64,000 nucleotides of DNA. Origin: Nonomuraea solani. GTDB taxonomy: Bacteria > Actinomycetota > Actinomycetes > Streptosporangiales > Streptosporangiaceae. The stretch is from assembly GCF_900108335.1 (NCBI RefSeq), contig NZ_FNVT01000019.1:1-64000 (forward strand), given 5' to 3'. Of this stretch, positions 24,764-33,766 are shown in pieces. The position numbers were made by a program, and so were the translations under genes. Below the pieces are notes generated by a model, which did not search any database, was not told the origin of the DNA, and was given only the letters and a program-made list of their open reading frames with translations. Position 1 is the first letter of the stretch. The number at the start of each line of letters is the position of its first letter.

Positions 24764-25585
24764 ATGCCTTACGTGAGCGCCACCGACGGCACGCAGATCT
24801 TCTACAAGGACTGGGGGGCGGGACGGCCGGTCGTGTTCAGTCACGGCTGGCCGCTGAACGCCGACGCCTGGGACGGCCAAGCGCGGCTGGCCGCCTCCCA
24901 CGGGTTCCGGGCCATCGCGCACGACCGGCGCGGCCACGGCCGCTCCGGCCAGCCCTGGAACGGCAACGACATGGACACCTACGCCGACGACCTGGCCGCC
25001 CTCATGGACACCCTCGGCTTACGCGAGGCCGTCCTGGTCGGCCACTCCACCGGCGGCGGCGAGGTGACCCGCTACGTCGGCAGGCACGGCACCGGGCGGG
25101 TGTCCAAGGTCGTGCTGCTGGGCGCCGTGCCGCCGCTGATGCTCAAGACCGGGGCCAACCCCGGCGGGCTGCCGATCGAGGCGTTCGACGCCATCCGAAC
25201 CGGCGTCGAGACCGACCGCTCCCAGTTCTACAAGGAGCTGGCCGTGCCCTTCTACGGCTACAACCGGCCGGGGGCGCAGGTGTCGCAGGGCGTCATCGAC
25301 GCGTTCTGGCTGTGGAGCATGCAGGTCGGCCTCAAAGGCGCGATCGACTGCATCCGGGCCTTCTCCGAGACCGACTTCACCGGGGACCTGCGGAGCATCG
25401 ACGTTCCGACGCTGGTCGCGCACGGTGACGACGATCAGATCGTGCCCATCGCCGCCTCCGCGCTGGAGAGCGCCAAGCTGGTCAAGGACGCCACCCTGAA
25501 GATCTACGAGGGTGCTCCGCACGGCCTGGCCGGCGCGTTCGAGCGCGAGTTCAACGACGACCTTCTCGCCTTCCTGAACGCCTGA
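24764..25585 (+). CDS. Alpha/beta hydrolase, non-heme chloroperoxidase-like
   Basis: A 273-residue protein of typical cofactor-free haloperoxidase/esterase length. The nucleophile elbow is GHSTGGGEVTRYVGRHG, the acid lies in LVAHGDDDQIVPI and the His in YEGAPHGLAGAF. The early motif SHGWPLNADAWD forms the oxyanion hole. All three catalytic residues are present, unlike the defective paralogous-fold protein two genes upstream. ATG 24764 was chosen because this family begins MPYVSATDGTQI or similar. It sits in a run of hydrolase genes on one strand with a 26-bp gap to the next. Confidence 0.87.
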   Translation: MPYVSATDGTQIFYKDWGAGRPVVFSHGWPLNADAWDGQARLAASHGFRAIAHDRRGHGRSGQPWNGNDMDTYADDLAALMDTLGLREAVLVGHSTGGGEVTRYVGRHGTGRVSKVVLLGAVPPLMLKTGANPGGLPIEAFDAIRTGVETDRSQFYKELAVPFYGYNRPGAQVSQGVIDAFWLWSMQVGLKGAIDCIRAFSETDFTGDLRSIDVPTLVAHGDDDQIVPIAASALESAKLVKDATLKIYEGAPHGLAGAFEREFNDDLLAFLNA

Positions 25586-25610
25586 GGACCACAACGCCAA
25601 GGAGCTCCGC

Positions 25611-26405
25611 ATGAAACCCGACACGATCGTCCTGATCCACGGCTTCTGGGTGACGCCCCGGAGCTGGGAGCACTGGGTCGCCCGCTACCAGGCCCAGGGC
25701 TACAAGGTCCTCGCGCCCGCCTACCCCGGCTTCGAGGTCGAGGTGGAGGCGCTCAACGCCGACCCCTCCCCCATCGAGCGGGTCACCGTCCCACAGATCA
25801 TCGAGTCGCTGGAGACCCTGATCAGCGGGCTGGACACCCCGCCGATCCTCATCGGCCACTCCGCCGGTGGCGTGTTCACGCAGATCCTGCTCGACCACGG
25901 GTACGGCGCCGCCGGGGTGGCGATCAACTCGGCCCCCACCGAGGGCGTCAAGATCATCCCGCTGTCGCAGATCAGGGCCACCTTCCCGGTGCTGCGGAAC
26001 CCCGCCAACCGGCACAAGGCGGTCGGGCTCGACTACGAGCACTGGCGTTACGCCTTCACCAACACCTTCCCCGAGGACCAGGCGCGCGCCACCTACGAGC
26101 GCTACCACATCCCGGCCTCCGGCCACATCTTCTGGGGCAGCGCGCTGGCCAACATCCACCCGGGCAAGGACGACAACTGGGTGAACTACCACAACGACGA
26201 CCGTAAGCCGCTGCTGTTCATCGCCGGTGAGAACGACAATCTCATGCCGCCGAAGATCCAGCGCTCCAACGCCGCGCACTACAAGTCGCCGAAGACCGTC
26301 ACCGAAGTGATCGAGTACCCCGGCCGCTCCCACCTGATGCCCGCCCAGGACGGCTGGGAGGAGATCGCCGACCACGCGCTCGCCTGGGCGCTCGACCACT
26401 CCTGA
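25611..26405 (+). CDS. Alpha/beta hydrolase (lysophospholipase-like)
   Basis: A 264-residue alpha/beta hydrolase. The oxyanion motif LIHGFWVTPRSWEHW opens the protein, the elbow is LIGHSAGGVFTQILLDHG, the acid is in IAGENDNLMPP and the His in PGRSHLMPAQDGW. ATG 25611 follows AAGGAG. It is probably cotranscribed with the chloroperoxidase-like gene. A strong hairpin follows it. The substrate is unknown. Confidence 0.85.
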   Translation: MKPDTIVLIHGFWVTPRSWEHWVARYQAQGYKVLAPAYPGFEVEVEALNADPSPIERVTVPQIIESLETLISGLDTPPILIGHSAGGVFTQILLDHGYGAAGVAINSAPTEGVKIIPLSQIRATFPVLRNPANRHKAVGLDYEHWRYAFTNTFPEDQARATYERYHIPASGHIFWGSALANIHPGKDDNWVNYHNDDRKPLLFIAGENDNLMPPKIQRSNAAHYKSPKTVTEVIEYPGRSHLMPAQDGWEEIADHALAWALDHS

Positions 26406-26415
26406 CCTTTGAAAC

Positions 26416-26447
26416 CGGCTTCCGGGGTGCCCGCCCCGGAAGCCGGC
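26416..26447. terminator. Strong hairpin between hydrolase and MBL genes
   Basis: CCGGCTTCCGGGG and CCCCGGAAGCCGG form a perfect 13-bp stem with a 6-nt loop. There is no T-run. It lies 10 bp after the hydrolase stop and 16 bp before the next ATG, so it may terminate or attenuate transcription. Confidence 0.6.
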
Positions 26448-26463
26448 CAGAAAGGGACATGTC

Positions 26464-27255
26464 ATGACGGAGGTCCGGTTCACCCACATCGGCGGTCCCA
26501 CGGTCCTCATCGAGTTCGAGGGCTGGCGGCTGCTCACCGACCCGACCTTCGACCCGCCAGGCCGTACCTACGCCTTCGGCTGGGGAACCTCCTCGCGCAA
26601 GCTGACCGGCCCCGCCGTGGCCGCCGCCGGCCTGGGCGCGATCGACGCGGTGCTGCTCACGCACGTGCACCACGGCGACAACCTCGACGACGCGGGCCGC
26701 GCCCTGCTGCCGGCGGCAGGCACGGTCGTCACGACCCGCTCCGGCGCCCCGTCGCTGCCCGTCCCGGCCCGTGGCCTGCGCGCCGGGCAGGCGACCCGCC
26801 TCGAAGCCCCCGGGCGGCCGCCGATCGACGTCCTCGCCACGCCCTGCCGGCACGGCCCGCCGCTGAGCCGGCCGATCGTGGGCGAGGTCATCGGCTTCGC
26901 GCTCACCTGGCCGGGCCAGGCGCACGGCCCGCTCTGGATCACCGGCGACACCGTCTACCACCGGGCGCTGCGCCGGACGGCCGCCGGGATCCGGCCGGGA
27001 ACGGTGCTGCTGCACCTGGGCGGCGTCGGCTTCCCCCTCACCGGGCCGCTGCGTTACACCATGACCGCGCGGCAGGCCGTACGGCTGTGCGAGGCCATCG
27101 CGCCGCGCACGGTCCTGCCGGTCCACTACGAGGGCTGGCAGCACTTCCGGCAGGGCCGCGACGGCATCGAGCGTGAGCTGCGGCGGGCTCCGGAGCGGGT
27201 CGGCGGCCTGTTCCGCTGGCTGCCCGCCGGCACGGCGGAACAGGTGCGGCTCTAG
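26464..27255 (+). CDS. MBL-fold metallohydrolase (UlaG-like)
   Basis: A 263-residue metallo-beta-lactamase-fold protein. The motif LLTHVHHGDNLDDAGR provides metal ligands in the variant used by the UlaG-like branch; ITGDTVYHRAL and VLPVHYEGWQHF give the remaining ligands. The short start VRFTHIGGPTVLIEFEGWRLLTDPTFDPPG is typical of this branch. AAAGGGA precedes ATG 26464. The hydrolytic substrate is unknown. Confidence 0.85.
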   Translation: MTEVRFTHIGGPTVLIEFEGWRLLTDPTFDPPGRTYAFGWGTSSRKLTGPAVAAAGLGAIDAVLLTHVHHGDNLDDAGRALLPAAGTVVTTRSGAPSLPVPARGLRAGQATRLEAPGRPPIDVLATPCRHGPPLSRPIVGEVIGFALTWPGQAHGPLWITGDTVYHRALRRTAAGIRPGTVLLHLGGVGFPLTGPLRYTMTARQAVRLCEAIAPRTVLPVHYEGWQHFRQGRDGIERELRRAPERVGGLFRWLPAGTAEQVRL

Positions 27256-27272
27256 ATGTACTGACAGTCGTC

Positions 27273-27301
27273 TTGACAGGCTCCGAGGGGAATCGTTTAG
27301 T
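27273..27301 (+). promoter_or_regulatory. Promoter-like element before the GH92 remnant
   Basis: TTGACA (27273-27278) and TTTAGT (27296-27301) are separated by 17 bp. The -35 is consensus, the -10 weaker. It lies directly upstream of the truncated GH92 sequence and may be its surviving promoter. Confidence 0.45.
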
Positions 27302-27310
27302 GGTTCCAGG

Positions 27311-30060
27311 ATGACGCCGGGATGAACTTCCCCGGCGCGGCGCTGCCCTTCGGCATGATGCAGTGGAGCCCCGACACGATCCGCCAGTCGGGCGGCGGCT
27401 ACAAATACGAGGACGATCGCCTGCGCGGCCTGTCGCTCACCCACATCTCGGGCCCGGGCTGCGGCGGCGCGCAGGACTTCCCGGTCGTCCCGATCTCCGG
27501 CGCCATCGGGCGCTCCCCCGCCACCCACTTCGAGGACTACGTCCAGACCTTCAGCCAGGAGAACGAGAGCGCCTCCCCCGGCTCGTACGGCCTCACGCTC
27601 GACACCGGCGTCAAGGCCGAGACCACCGCCACCGTCAGGGCGGGCGTGGGCCGCTTCACCGGGCCCGCCGGTAAGCCGCTCACGCTGTCACCGGATCCAT
27701 CAACGGCGTGGACGACGCCGGAGCGAAGATCAGCGGGAACACCGTAAGCGGGTGGGCCAGGACCGGCGGCTTCTGCGGCACGTCCAGCGACTACTACGTG
27801 TACTTCCACGCGACCTTCGACCGGCCGGTGCGCGCGTACGGCACCAGGCGCGACGACTCGGTCGTGCCGGGTGACGTCCAGGTCCAGGGCCGCTCGGACG
27901 CCAAGGTCCCGCCGGTGGCGAAACCCCGGGGTCTGGCCGGCGTCTCACAAGCACGCGGCGCCCCCCAGGACGTGATCGTCAAGGGGCCGGGCATCGGCGT
28001 CTACCTGCAGTTCGACCCGGAGACCCCCGTCCAGATGCGCGTGGGCCTGTCGTACGTGAGCATCGACGGCGCCAGGCGGAACCTGCGCGCCGAGGTCGGC
28101 TCCAAGGGCTTCGACCAGATCGCCAGGAGCGCCAGGCAGACCTGGAACGACCGGCTCGGCCAGATCAGGGTCACCGGCGGCGACGACACGCAGAAGCGCA
28201 CGTTCTACAGCAGCCTCTACCACGCGCTGCTCCAGCCGTACGTCTTCGACGACGCCGACGGCACCTACACCGGCTTCGACTATCGCACCCACCAGGTCAG
28301 ACGTGGTCACCACCACTACGCGACCTTCTCGGGATGGGACGTCTACCGCGGCCAGATGCAGCTCATCGCGCTGCTCGCGCCGGACGTGGCGAGCGACATC
28401 GCGCAGTCGATGTACGACGACGCGCACTCCATCGGCGACGTCTGGGACCGCTGGTCGCACCAGAACACGATCACCGGCGTGATGAACGGCGACCCGTACC
28501 ACTCGATCATCGCGAGCATGTACGCCTTCGGCGCCCGCGACTTCGACGCCAACGGCGCGCTGACCGCGATGGTCAAGGGCGCCGGGCGCGTCGGCCCCGA
28601 CCCGGGCACCGGCTACACCGAGCGGCCCGGCAACGCCGCCTACCTGAAGAGCGGCTACGTCCCCGTCGATCCGTCGACCACCCTGGAGTACGCCACCGCC
28701 GACTTCGGCATCGCCCAGCTCGCCGGACGCCTCAGGGACACGGCGACGCGGGACACGTTCATGAAGCGCGCCCAGCCGTGGCAGAACACCTACAACCCGG
28801 CCAACGGCTGGATCCAGCCGCGCTTCGGCGACGGCTCGTTCGTGCCGATGCCTGACCGGCAACGACGACCTGGGCACGATGGGCGCCTGGTACGTCTAGG
28901 CCTCGATGGGGATGTATCCGGCCATCCCGGGACGCTCGGAGCTGATCGTCAACAGCCCGGCGTTCGAGAAGATCACCGTCACCCGTTCCAACGGCAAGAC
29001 GATCACCATCAACGCGGCGGGCGCCTCGGAGGCCAACCGGTACGTCCAGGCGCTGAAGGTCAACGGCACGGCCTCGACCAGGGCCTGGCTGCCCGAAGGG
29101 TTCAGCGGAAGGCTCGACTTCACCCTCGGCGCCCAGCCCAGCACCGAGTTCGGCGCCAAGGACATACCGCCGAGCTTCCAGGCGGGCATGAAGCCGTACC
29201 TGGTCAGCCTCGACCCCGGCGCCACCGCCGTCGAACCAGGAGGCACGGTCACCACCACGCTCACCGTCCAGGCCGTCGGCAAGGGCGGCGCGCTGACCTG
29301 GACGGCCGAGCCGCCCCCGGGCATCACGGTCACCCCGGCGGGAGGCACCGTGGACGTGCCCGACAACGGCCAGGCCAAGGCCCAGGTCACCGTCGAGGTG
29401 GGAGCCGGCGTCGCGACCGGGTTCACCACCGTGCCCGTCGAGGTGGCGGGCGTGAGCGCGGCCATCAGGCTGAACGTGGCCAGGCGCGGCACCATCGAAT
29501 GGCACCAGAACAATGCCGGCGTCGGCGACGACACCGAGCCCGGGCAGGCCGACTTCGACAACGGCGGCTGGAGCTACTCGGCCCAGGCCCTGGCGGCGGG
29601 CGCGCGGCCCGGCGGCACCGTGACCTGGAAGGACCACACCTTCACCTGGCCCAACCGGAAGCCGGGCGAATGGGACAACGTCCAGGCCGCCGGCCAGACC
29701 GTGGACCTCACGGCGCCCGCCGGTGCCGGCACGCTCGCGCTGCTGGGCGCGGGCGCGTCGGGTGACATCGAGACCGGTGTGACCATCACCTACACCGACG
29801 GGTCGACGCAGGAGACGAAGGTGGGCTTCAGTGACTGGGCGCTGGCCCGGGACGCCTACCCGCCGCGCTTCGGCAACGAGATCGTGCTGCGCACGCCGTA
29901 CCGGCTGGACGGGGGTGGCGGCCGTCAGGACATCAACGTGTACGTCTTCGCCGTCACCCCGATCCGGCTCGACCCGGCCAAGCAGGTGAAGAGCCTGACC
30001 CTGGCCAGGCCGGCGGGCGCGGCCACGGCGCACATCTTCGCCTGGTCCTTCGGCGGCTGA
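27311..30060 (+). pseudogene. Decayed GH92 alpha-mannosidase gene with NEW3/NPCBM-like C-terminus
   Basis: Conserved GH92 blocks are present but in different frames. The remnant opens at FPGAALPFGMMQWSPDT with no signal peptide, so the 5' end is lost. The frame shifts near 27690-27705, after KPLTLS. Homology then runs through DYYVYFHATFDRP and FSGWDVYRGQMQLIALLAPD to GDGSFVPMP at about 28853. There it jumps, in another frame, to TGNDDLGTMGAWYV, omitting the segment that normally holds part of the catalytic core. An amber TAG at 28897-28899 interrupts this block before ASMGMYPAIPG. The C-terminal part (28906-30060) is one open frame with bacterial Ig-like/NEW3 and galactose-binding-like domains. 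The product cannot be a working enzyme. Confidence 0.88.
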
Positions 30061-30066
30061 GACCCT

Positions 30067-30098
30067 CCGGGGGTGCGCCCGGCGGGGCGCACCCCCGG
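30067..30098. terminator. Bidirectional terminator hairpin
   Basis: CCGGGGGTGCGCC pairs perfectly with GGCGCACCCCCGG around the loop CGGCGG. It lies in the 39-bp gap between two convergent genes. Confidence 0.8.
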
Positions 30099-30099
30099 C

Positions 30100-31134
30100 T
30101 CACGATTCGGCCAGGGCGACCGCTCTGTCCAGGGCGCGCCGGGCGTCCCCCTCGGACCGCCGGCCGAGCCCGCAGGCGGAGGCGACGTCCACCGTCCTGG
30201 ACAGGACCCGCTCCACGGTCCGCAGGACCCGGCGCTGGTCGTCCGGCCCCTGCGCCTCGTGGGCCAGGCCCGCGACGAACCGGATGCCCGGCGGCAGGTC
30301 GGCGAGGGGTTCCAGACCCTGGTAGAAGGCCGTCTTGAGGGGTGGCGGCCGATCGCCCGCCGCCAGCGGGACGTGTACGAACTCCAGCGCGCGGTCGTGC
30401 GGCCAGGCCCGGAGCAGCGCCTTGACCAGGGAGACCACGGGTGCGAGCGTGCCCAGTCGCTTCAACGCCCGGTTGTTGAGGTCGCCGACGCACAGGTGGA
30501 CGCCGAAGCGGCTGTCCGGCGGCACGGCGACCACCAGTTTGATCAAGCCGCCGACCAGTAATCGGGCGACCGGGGTCCGCAGCGGGCCGGGGACGGTGGC
30601 GACCATGACCAGCTCGGCCGGCACCTCGATCTGGAACAGCACGTCCCGGCCGCCCCATGCGGCGATCTCCCTCATCTCCCTGGCGAGGGCCTCCCTGAAG
30701 GCGCGGCGGAGCGCGAGCGCCCTGGCCGGCCCGAAGGAGAACAGCGCGAGGTCCAGGTCGCTGGGCACGCCGACCTGGAACGCCACGCCGTCCAGCCGGT
30801 GCTCCGCGCGGACCTGCTTGAACACCGCGTAGCTCTCCCCTGCGGCCTGCGCGGTGCCGAGGCGCAGGGCGCCGGGCCTGAGCCGGTGCCCGCGCCTGAC
30901 CTTGAAGATCGGGTGGTCGTCGTAGCCGGACCAGCCGCCGTCCGCGCGCAGCTCGACGTCCGGGTTCTCGCGCAGGTCCTCGATGATGTGGCGGATCCAG
31001 TAGCGGCGGGCGCCGACCTCACCATCGGCCAATGTCCTCAGGTACGGGCCCGCCACGCCCGCCATGACCGTCATGGCCTGGCGGACGTCGGCGGCCGGAT
31101 AGCTTCCGACGAGATGAATGTGGCGATGGGGCAT
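30100..31134 (-). CDS. MetE/UROD-like barrel protein of unknown function
   Basis: A 344-residue protein with the look of the cobalamin-independent methionine synthase/UROD barrel: HLVGSYPAADVRQAM at the start, LRTLADGEVGARRYW, FQVGVPSDLDLALF, LFQIEVPAELVMV and FGVHLCVGDLNNRAL, the last resembling the metal-binding His-x-Cys strand of MetE. It is too short for full MetE, which is about 750 residues. ATG 31134 follows AGGAG by 8 nt. It is divergent from an RpiR regulator that probably controls it. The reaction is unknown. Confidence 0.7.
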   Translation of the reverse strand: MPHRHIHLVGSYPAADVRQAMTVMAGVAGPYLRTLADGEVGARRYWIRHIIEDLRENPDVELRADGGWSGYDDHPIFKVRRGHRLRPGALRLGTAQAAGESYAVFKQVRAEHRLDGVAFQVGVPSDLDLALFSFGPARALALRRAFREALAREMREIAAWGGRDVLFQIEVPAELVMVATVPGPLRTPVARLLVGGLIKLVVAVPPDSRFGVHLCVGDLNNRALKRLGTLAPVVSLVKALLRAWPHDRALEFVHVPLAAGDRPPPLKTAFYQGLEPLADLPPGIRFVAGLAHEAQGPDDQRRVLRTVERVLSRTVDVASACGLGRRSEGDARRALDRAVALAES

Positions 31135-31235
31135 CCATGCACTCCTGTTCGCGAAACCTTTTTCATGTCAGAGCGCCCCGCAGGCCGGATGCGTACGTCG
31201 TTTCACGGAATTTCGTTCTCTGCTACCTTTCATCC

Positions 31236-32054
31236 GTGGAACAGAATTCCCTCGCCGCCACCGTGCGCGCGAAGCTCCTGGGACTGCACGACGCCGAGGC
31301 GCGGGTCGCGCAGGTGGTGCTCGACCAGGGCGCCCGGCTCGTGCACCTGAGCGTGAGCGACGTGGCGGGCCTGGCCGGCACGTCGGCGTCCACCGTCGTC
31401 CGGTCGTGCCGGAGGCTGGGGTTCGGCGGCTACCAGGAGCTGAAGATCGCCGCCGCCCGCGAGACGCCGCCGGAGCCCCGCGACGAGCTCGACCCGCTGA
31501 CCGCGACGGTACGGGCGGCGCGGGAGGCACTCGGCGGCCTGGAGACCACGCTGTCGCGCGCCGACCTGGGCGCGGCCGCCGAAGCGATCAATGAGGCCGG
31601 GCGGGTGCTGATGGCGGCCACCGGCCTGTCCGGGGCGGTCGCCGTCGACGCCGCCTACCGGCTGCGGGCCCTGGGCCTGCCGGTGGATCTGCCGCCCGAC
31701 CCGCTCACCGCGCACCTGGCCGCCGAGCTGCTGCCCGAGCGGTCCGTGTGCCTGGCGATCAGCCACAGCGGGGCGACCCGCTCCACCGTCGAGACGGCCC
31801 GCCGCGCCCGCGCCGCCGGGGCGCGGGTCGTGGCGATCACCAGCTACACCAGCTCGCCGCTGGTGGAGGAGAGCACGTGGGCGCTCGTCGGTGGCGGGCA
31901 GGACCTCGTCCTCGGCATGGAGGCGGTGGCCGGCCGCCTCGCCCACCTCACCATCGTCGACGCGCTGTCCATGATCCTGCTCGGGCTGGGCGGCGGCCGG
32001 GCCGAGCGGGCGGTGTCGGCCTCCGCCGACGTCACCGCCGACCACAGCTACTGA
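31236..32054 (+). CDS. RpiR family regulator (HTH plus SIS domain)
   Basis: A 272-residue regulator. The N-terminal HTH shows VSDVAGLAGTSASTVVRSCRRLGFGGYQELK, and the C-terminal SIS sugar-phosphate-binding domain shows CLAISHSGATRSTVETARRA and VVAITSYTSSPL. GTG 31236 is used because the protein family begins there and TACCTT lies 6 nt upstream, without a Shine-Dalgarno, suggesting a leaderless message. It is divergent from the MetE-like gene and precedes an aldo/keto reductase by 14 bp. Control of both by a sugar phosphate or related ligand is likely. Confidence 0.87.
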   Translation: MEQNSLAATVRAKLLGLHDAEARVAQVVLDQGARLVHLSVSDVAGLAGTSASTVVRSCRRLGFGGYQELKIAAARETPPEPRDELDPLTATVRAAREALGGLETTLSRADLGAAAEAINEAGRVLMAATGLSGAVAVDAAYRLRALGLPVDLPPDPLTAHLAAELLPERSVCLAISHSGATRSTVETARRARAAGARVVAITSYTSSPLVEESTWALVGGGQDLVLGMEAVAGRLAHLTIVDALSMILLGLGGGRAERAVSASADVTADHSY

Positions 32055-32068
32055 GGAGGACGGGCCCC

Positions 32069-32905
32069 TTGAAGAGTTTCGACATCGCGGGCGAGCTGCG
32101 CGTACGACGGCTGGGGTACGGCACCGGCATGCTCACCGGCCCCGGTTACTGGGGGCCGCGCCTGGAGCCCGGCGCGGCCGTGGCGGTGCTGCGCCGTGCC
32201 GTGGAGCGCGGGGTGACGCTCATCGACACCGCCGACAACTACGGGCCCGGCATCGCCGAGGAGCTGGTGGCGCGGGCGCTGCACCCGTACCCGGACGATC
32301 TGGTGGTGGCGACGAAGGGCGGCGTCGTTCGTACGGGGCCCAACGTCTGGCACACCGACGGGCGGCCGGAGCGGCTGCGGGCCATGTGCGAGGCGAGCCT
32401 GCGCCGGCTCAAGGCCGAGACCATCGACCTCTACCAGCTCCACCGCATCGACCCCGGCGTGCCGGCGGCCGACCAGCTCGGCACGCTGGCCGACCTGCGG
32501 GCCGAGGGCAAGATCCGGCACATCGGGCTCGACACGGTGACCGTGGCGGAGCTGGAGCACGCCCTGGAGATCACGCCGATCGCCTCGGTCCAGAACCGCT
32601 TCAACCTGCTGGATCGCGAGTCGGCGCCGGTGCTGGAGCTGTGCGAGGAACGCGGGCTGGCGTTCCTGCCGTGGTTCCCGCTCGGCAACGGCGCGCTGGC
32701 GCGGGCCGAGCTGCCGGAGGTGGCCCGGCGCCATGGGGCCACTCCGGGGCAGGTGGCGCTGGCGTGGCTGCTGCACCGTTCGCCGGTCATCCTGCCCACG
32801 CCGGGCACGGGATCGCTCGCCCATCTGGAGGAGAACCTGGACGCGGCCGGCCTCGTGCTCTCCTCGGACGATCTGGCCGCGCTCGACGGAAATCGAGTCG
32901 CGTGA
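32069..32905 (+). CDS. Aldo/keto reductase
   Basis: A 278-residue NADPH-dependent aldo/keto reductase. Catalytic tetrad elements are visible: Asp and Tyr in LIDTADNYGPG, Lys in VVATKGG and His in LYQLHRIDPG. The NADP-binding end PTPGTGSLAHLEENL is also present. The start is TTG at 32069, preceded by GAGGAGGA at 32053-32060. It is probably cotranscribed with the RpiR regulator. Confidence 0.87.
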   Translation: MKSFDIAGELRVRRLGYGTGMLTGPGYWGPRLEPGAAVAVLRRAVERGVTLIDTADNYGPGIAEELVARALHPYPDDLVVATKGGVVRTGPNVWHTDGRPERLRAMCEASLRRLKAETIDLYQLHRIDPGVPAADQLGTLADLRAEGKIRHIGLDTVTVAELEHALEITPIASVQNRFNLLDRESAPVLELCEERGLAFLPWFPLGNGALARAELPEVARRHGATPGQVALAWLLHRSPVILPTPGTGSLAHLEENLDAAGLVLSSDDLAALDGNRVA

Positions 32906-32933
32906 GCGGGCGATGGGCCGTACCGTCGCCGCC

Positions 32934-33584
32934 ATGAAGGTCCTCTCCGTCAACGTCGGCCGGCCCCGTCCCAACCCGTGGAAGGGCCTGGGCCTGACGG
33001 GCATCGACAAGCGGCCCGTCACCGGCCCGGTCGCCGTCACCGCCCCCGGGCCCAAGGGCACCGGGGCGGTCGGGCTCGCCGGTGACCGGGTCCATGACGT
33101 CAAGCATCATGGTGGCTCCGACCAGGCCGTGTACGCCTACGCGCGCGAGGATCTCGACGGGTGGGAGGCCGAGTTCGGCCGGTCGCTGACGAACGGGATC
33201 TTCGGGGAGAACCTGACGACCCTGGGGCTGGACGTCAACGGCGCGCTGATCGGTGAGCGCTGGCGGATCGGGCCCGAGGTGGTCCTGGAGGTGTCGTGCG
33301 CGCGGATTCCGTGTGCGACGTTTCAGGGCTGGCTGGAGCGGGACGGCTGGATCAAGCGGTTCACGCGGGCGGCGCGGCCGGGGGCGTATCTGCGGGTGGT
33401 CGAGCCCGGTGAGATCCGCGCCGGTGACGCGGTCGAGGTCGTGCACCGGCCCGGCCATGACGTGACGGTCGCGCTCGTCTTCCGTGCGATGACCCTCGAA
33501 CCGGATCTGCTACCGCGCCTGCTGGCCGCCGACGCGCTACCGGCGGAAGGCCGGGAGCTGGCCCGGCGGCGCACCGGCGCGTAG
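32934..33584 (+). CDS. MOSC domain protein (YiiM-like)
   Basis: A 216-residue MOSC protein. MKVLSVNVGRPRPNPW starts the fold, VKHHGGSDQAVYAYAREDL and TNGIFGENLTT are the core, and the conserved cysteine lies in CARIPCATFQGW, with FTRAARPGAYLRVVEPG after it. YiiM-like MOSC proteins use molybdenum cofactor to reduce N-hydroxylated substrates. ATG 32934 has TACCGT 7 nt upstream and no Shine-Dalgarno; an in-frame ATG at 32913 is less likely. Confidence 0.85.
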   Translation: MKVLSVNVGRPRPNPWKGLGLTGIDKRPVTGPVAVTAPGPKGTGAVGLAGDRVHDVKHHGGSDQAVYAYAREDLDGWEAEFGRSLTNGIFGENLTTLGLDVNGALIGERWRIGPEVVLEVSCARIPCATFQGWLERDGWIKRFTRAARPGAYLRVVEPGEIRAGDAVEVVHRPGHDVTVALVFRAMTLEPDLLPRLLAADALPAEGRELARRRTGA

Positions 33585-33619
33585 GTCGGGCCGTCCGGCG
33601 TTCGCGGGGGGGCAGGCGG

Positions 33620-33766
33620 TCAGGGCCTCCGGCGTTTGCGGGGCGCCGGGTTCTGGCGGCGGTAGGCGCCGGGGGCGGTGCCGAAGTGCCGTTTGAAGGC
33701 GGCGGCGAACGCGTACTCCGAGCCGTAGCCGATCTTCCGTGCCACCGTCTCCAGGGGTAGGTCTCC
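33620..33766 (-). pseudogene. AraC-family regulator remnant (C-terminal HTH only)
   Basis: Only the last 45-50 residues remain: GDLPLETVARKIGYGSEYAFAAAFKRHFGTAPGAYRRQ, the second HTH helix pair of AraC/XylS proteins. Homology stops at about 33766, where a plus-strand gene remnant begins. The cupin/ligand domain and first HTH are missing, and no start codon fits. Confidence 0.8.

Noticed and set aside
26416..26447. Hairpin before the MBL gene as a riboswitch
   Set aside because: A single perfect GC stem with no conserved aptamer features is better read as a terminator or attenuator.
31150..31215. GAAA/TTTC half-sites near the RpiR gene as operators
   Set aside because: They are imperfect and short, and cannot be separated from chance without more examples.
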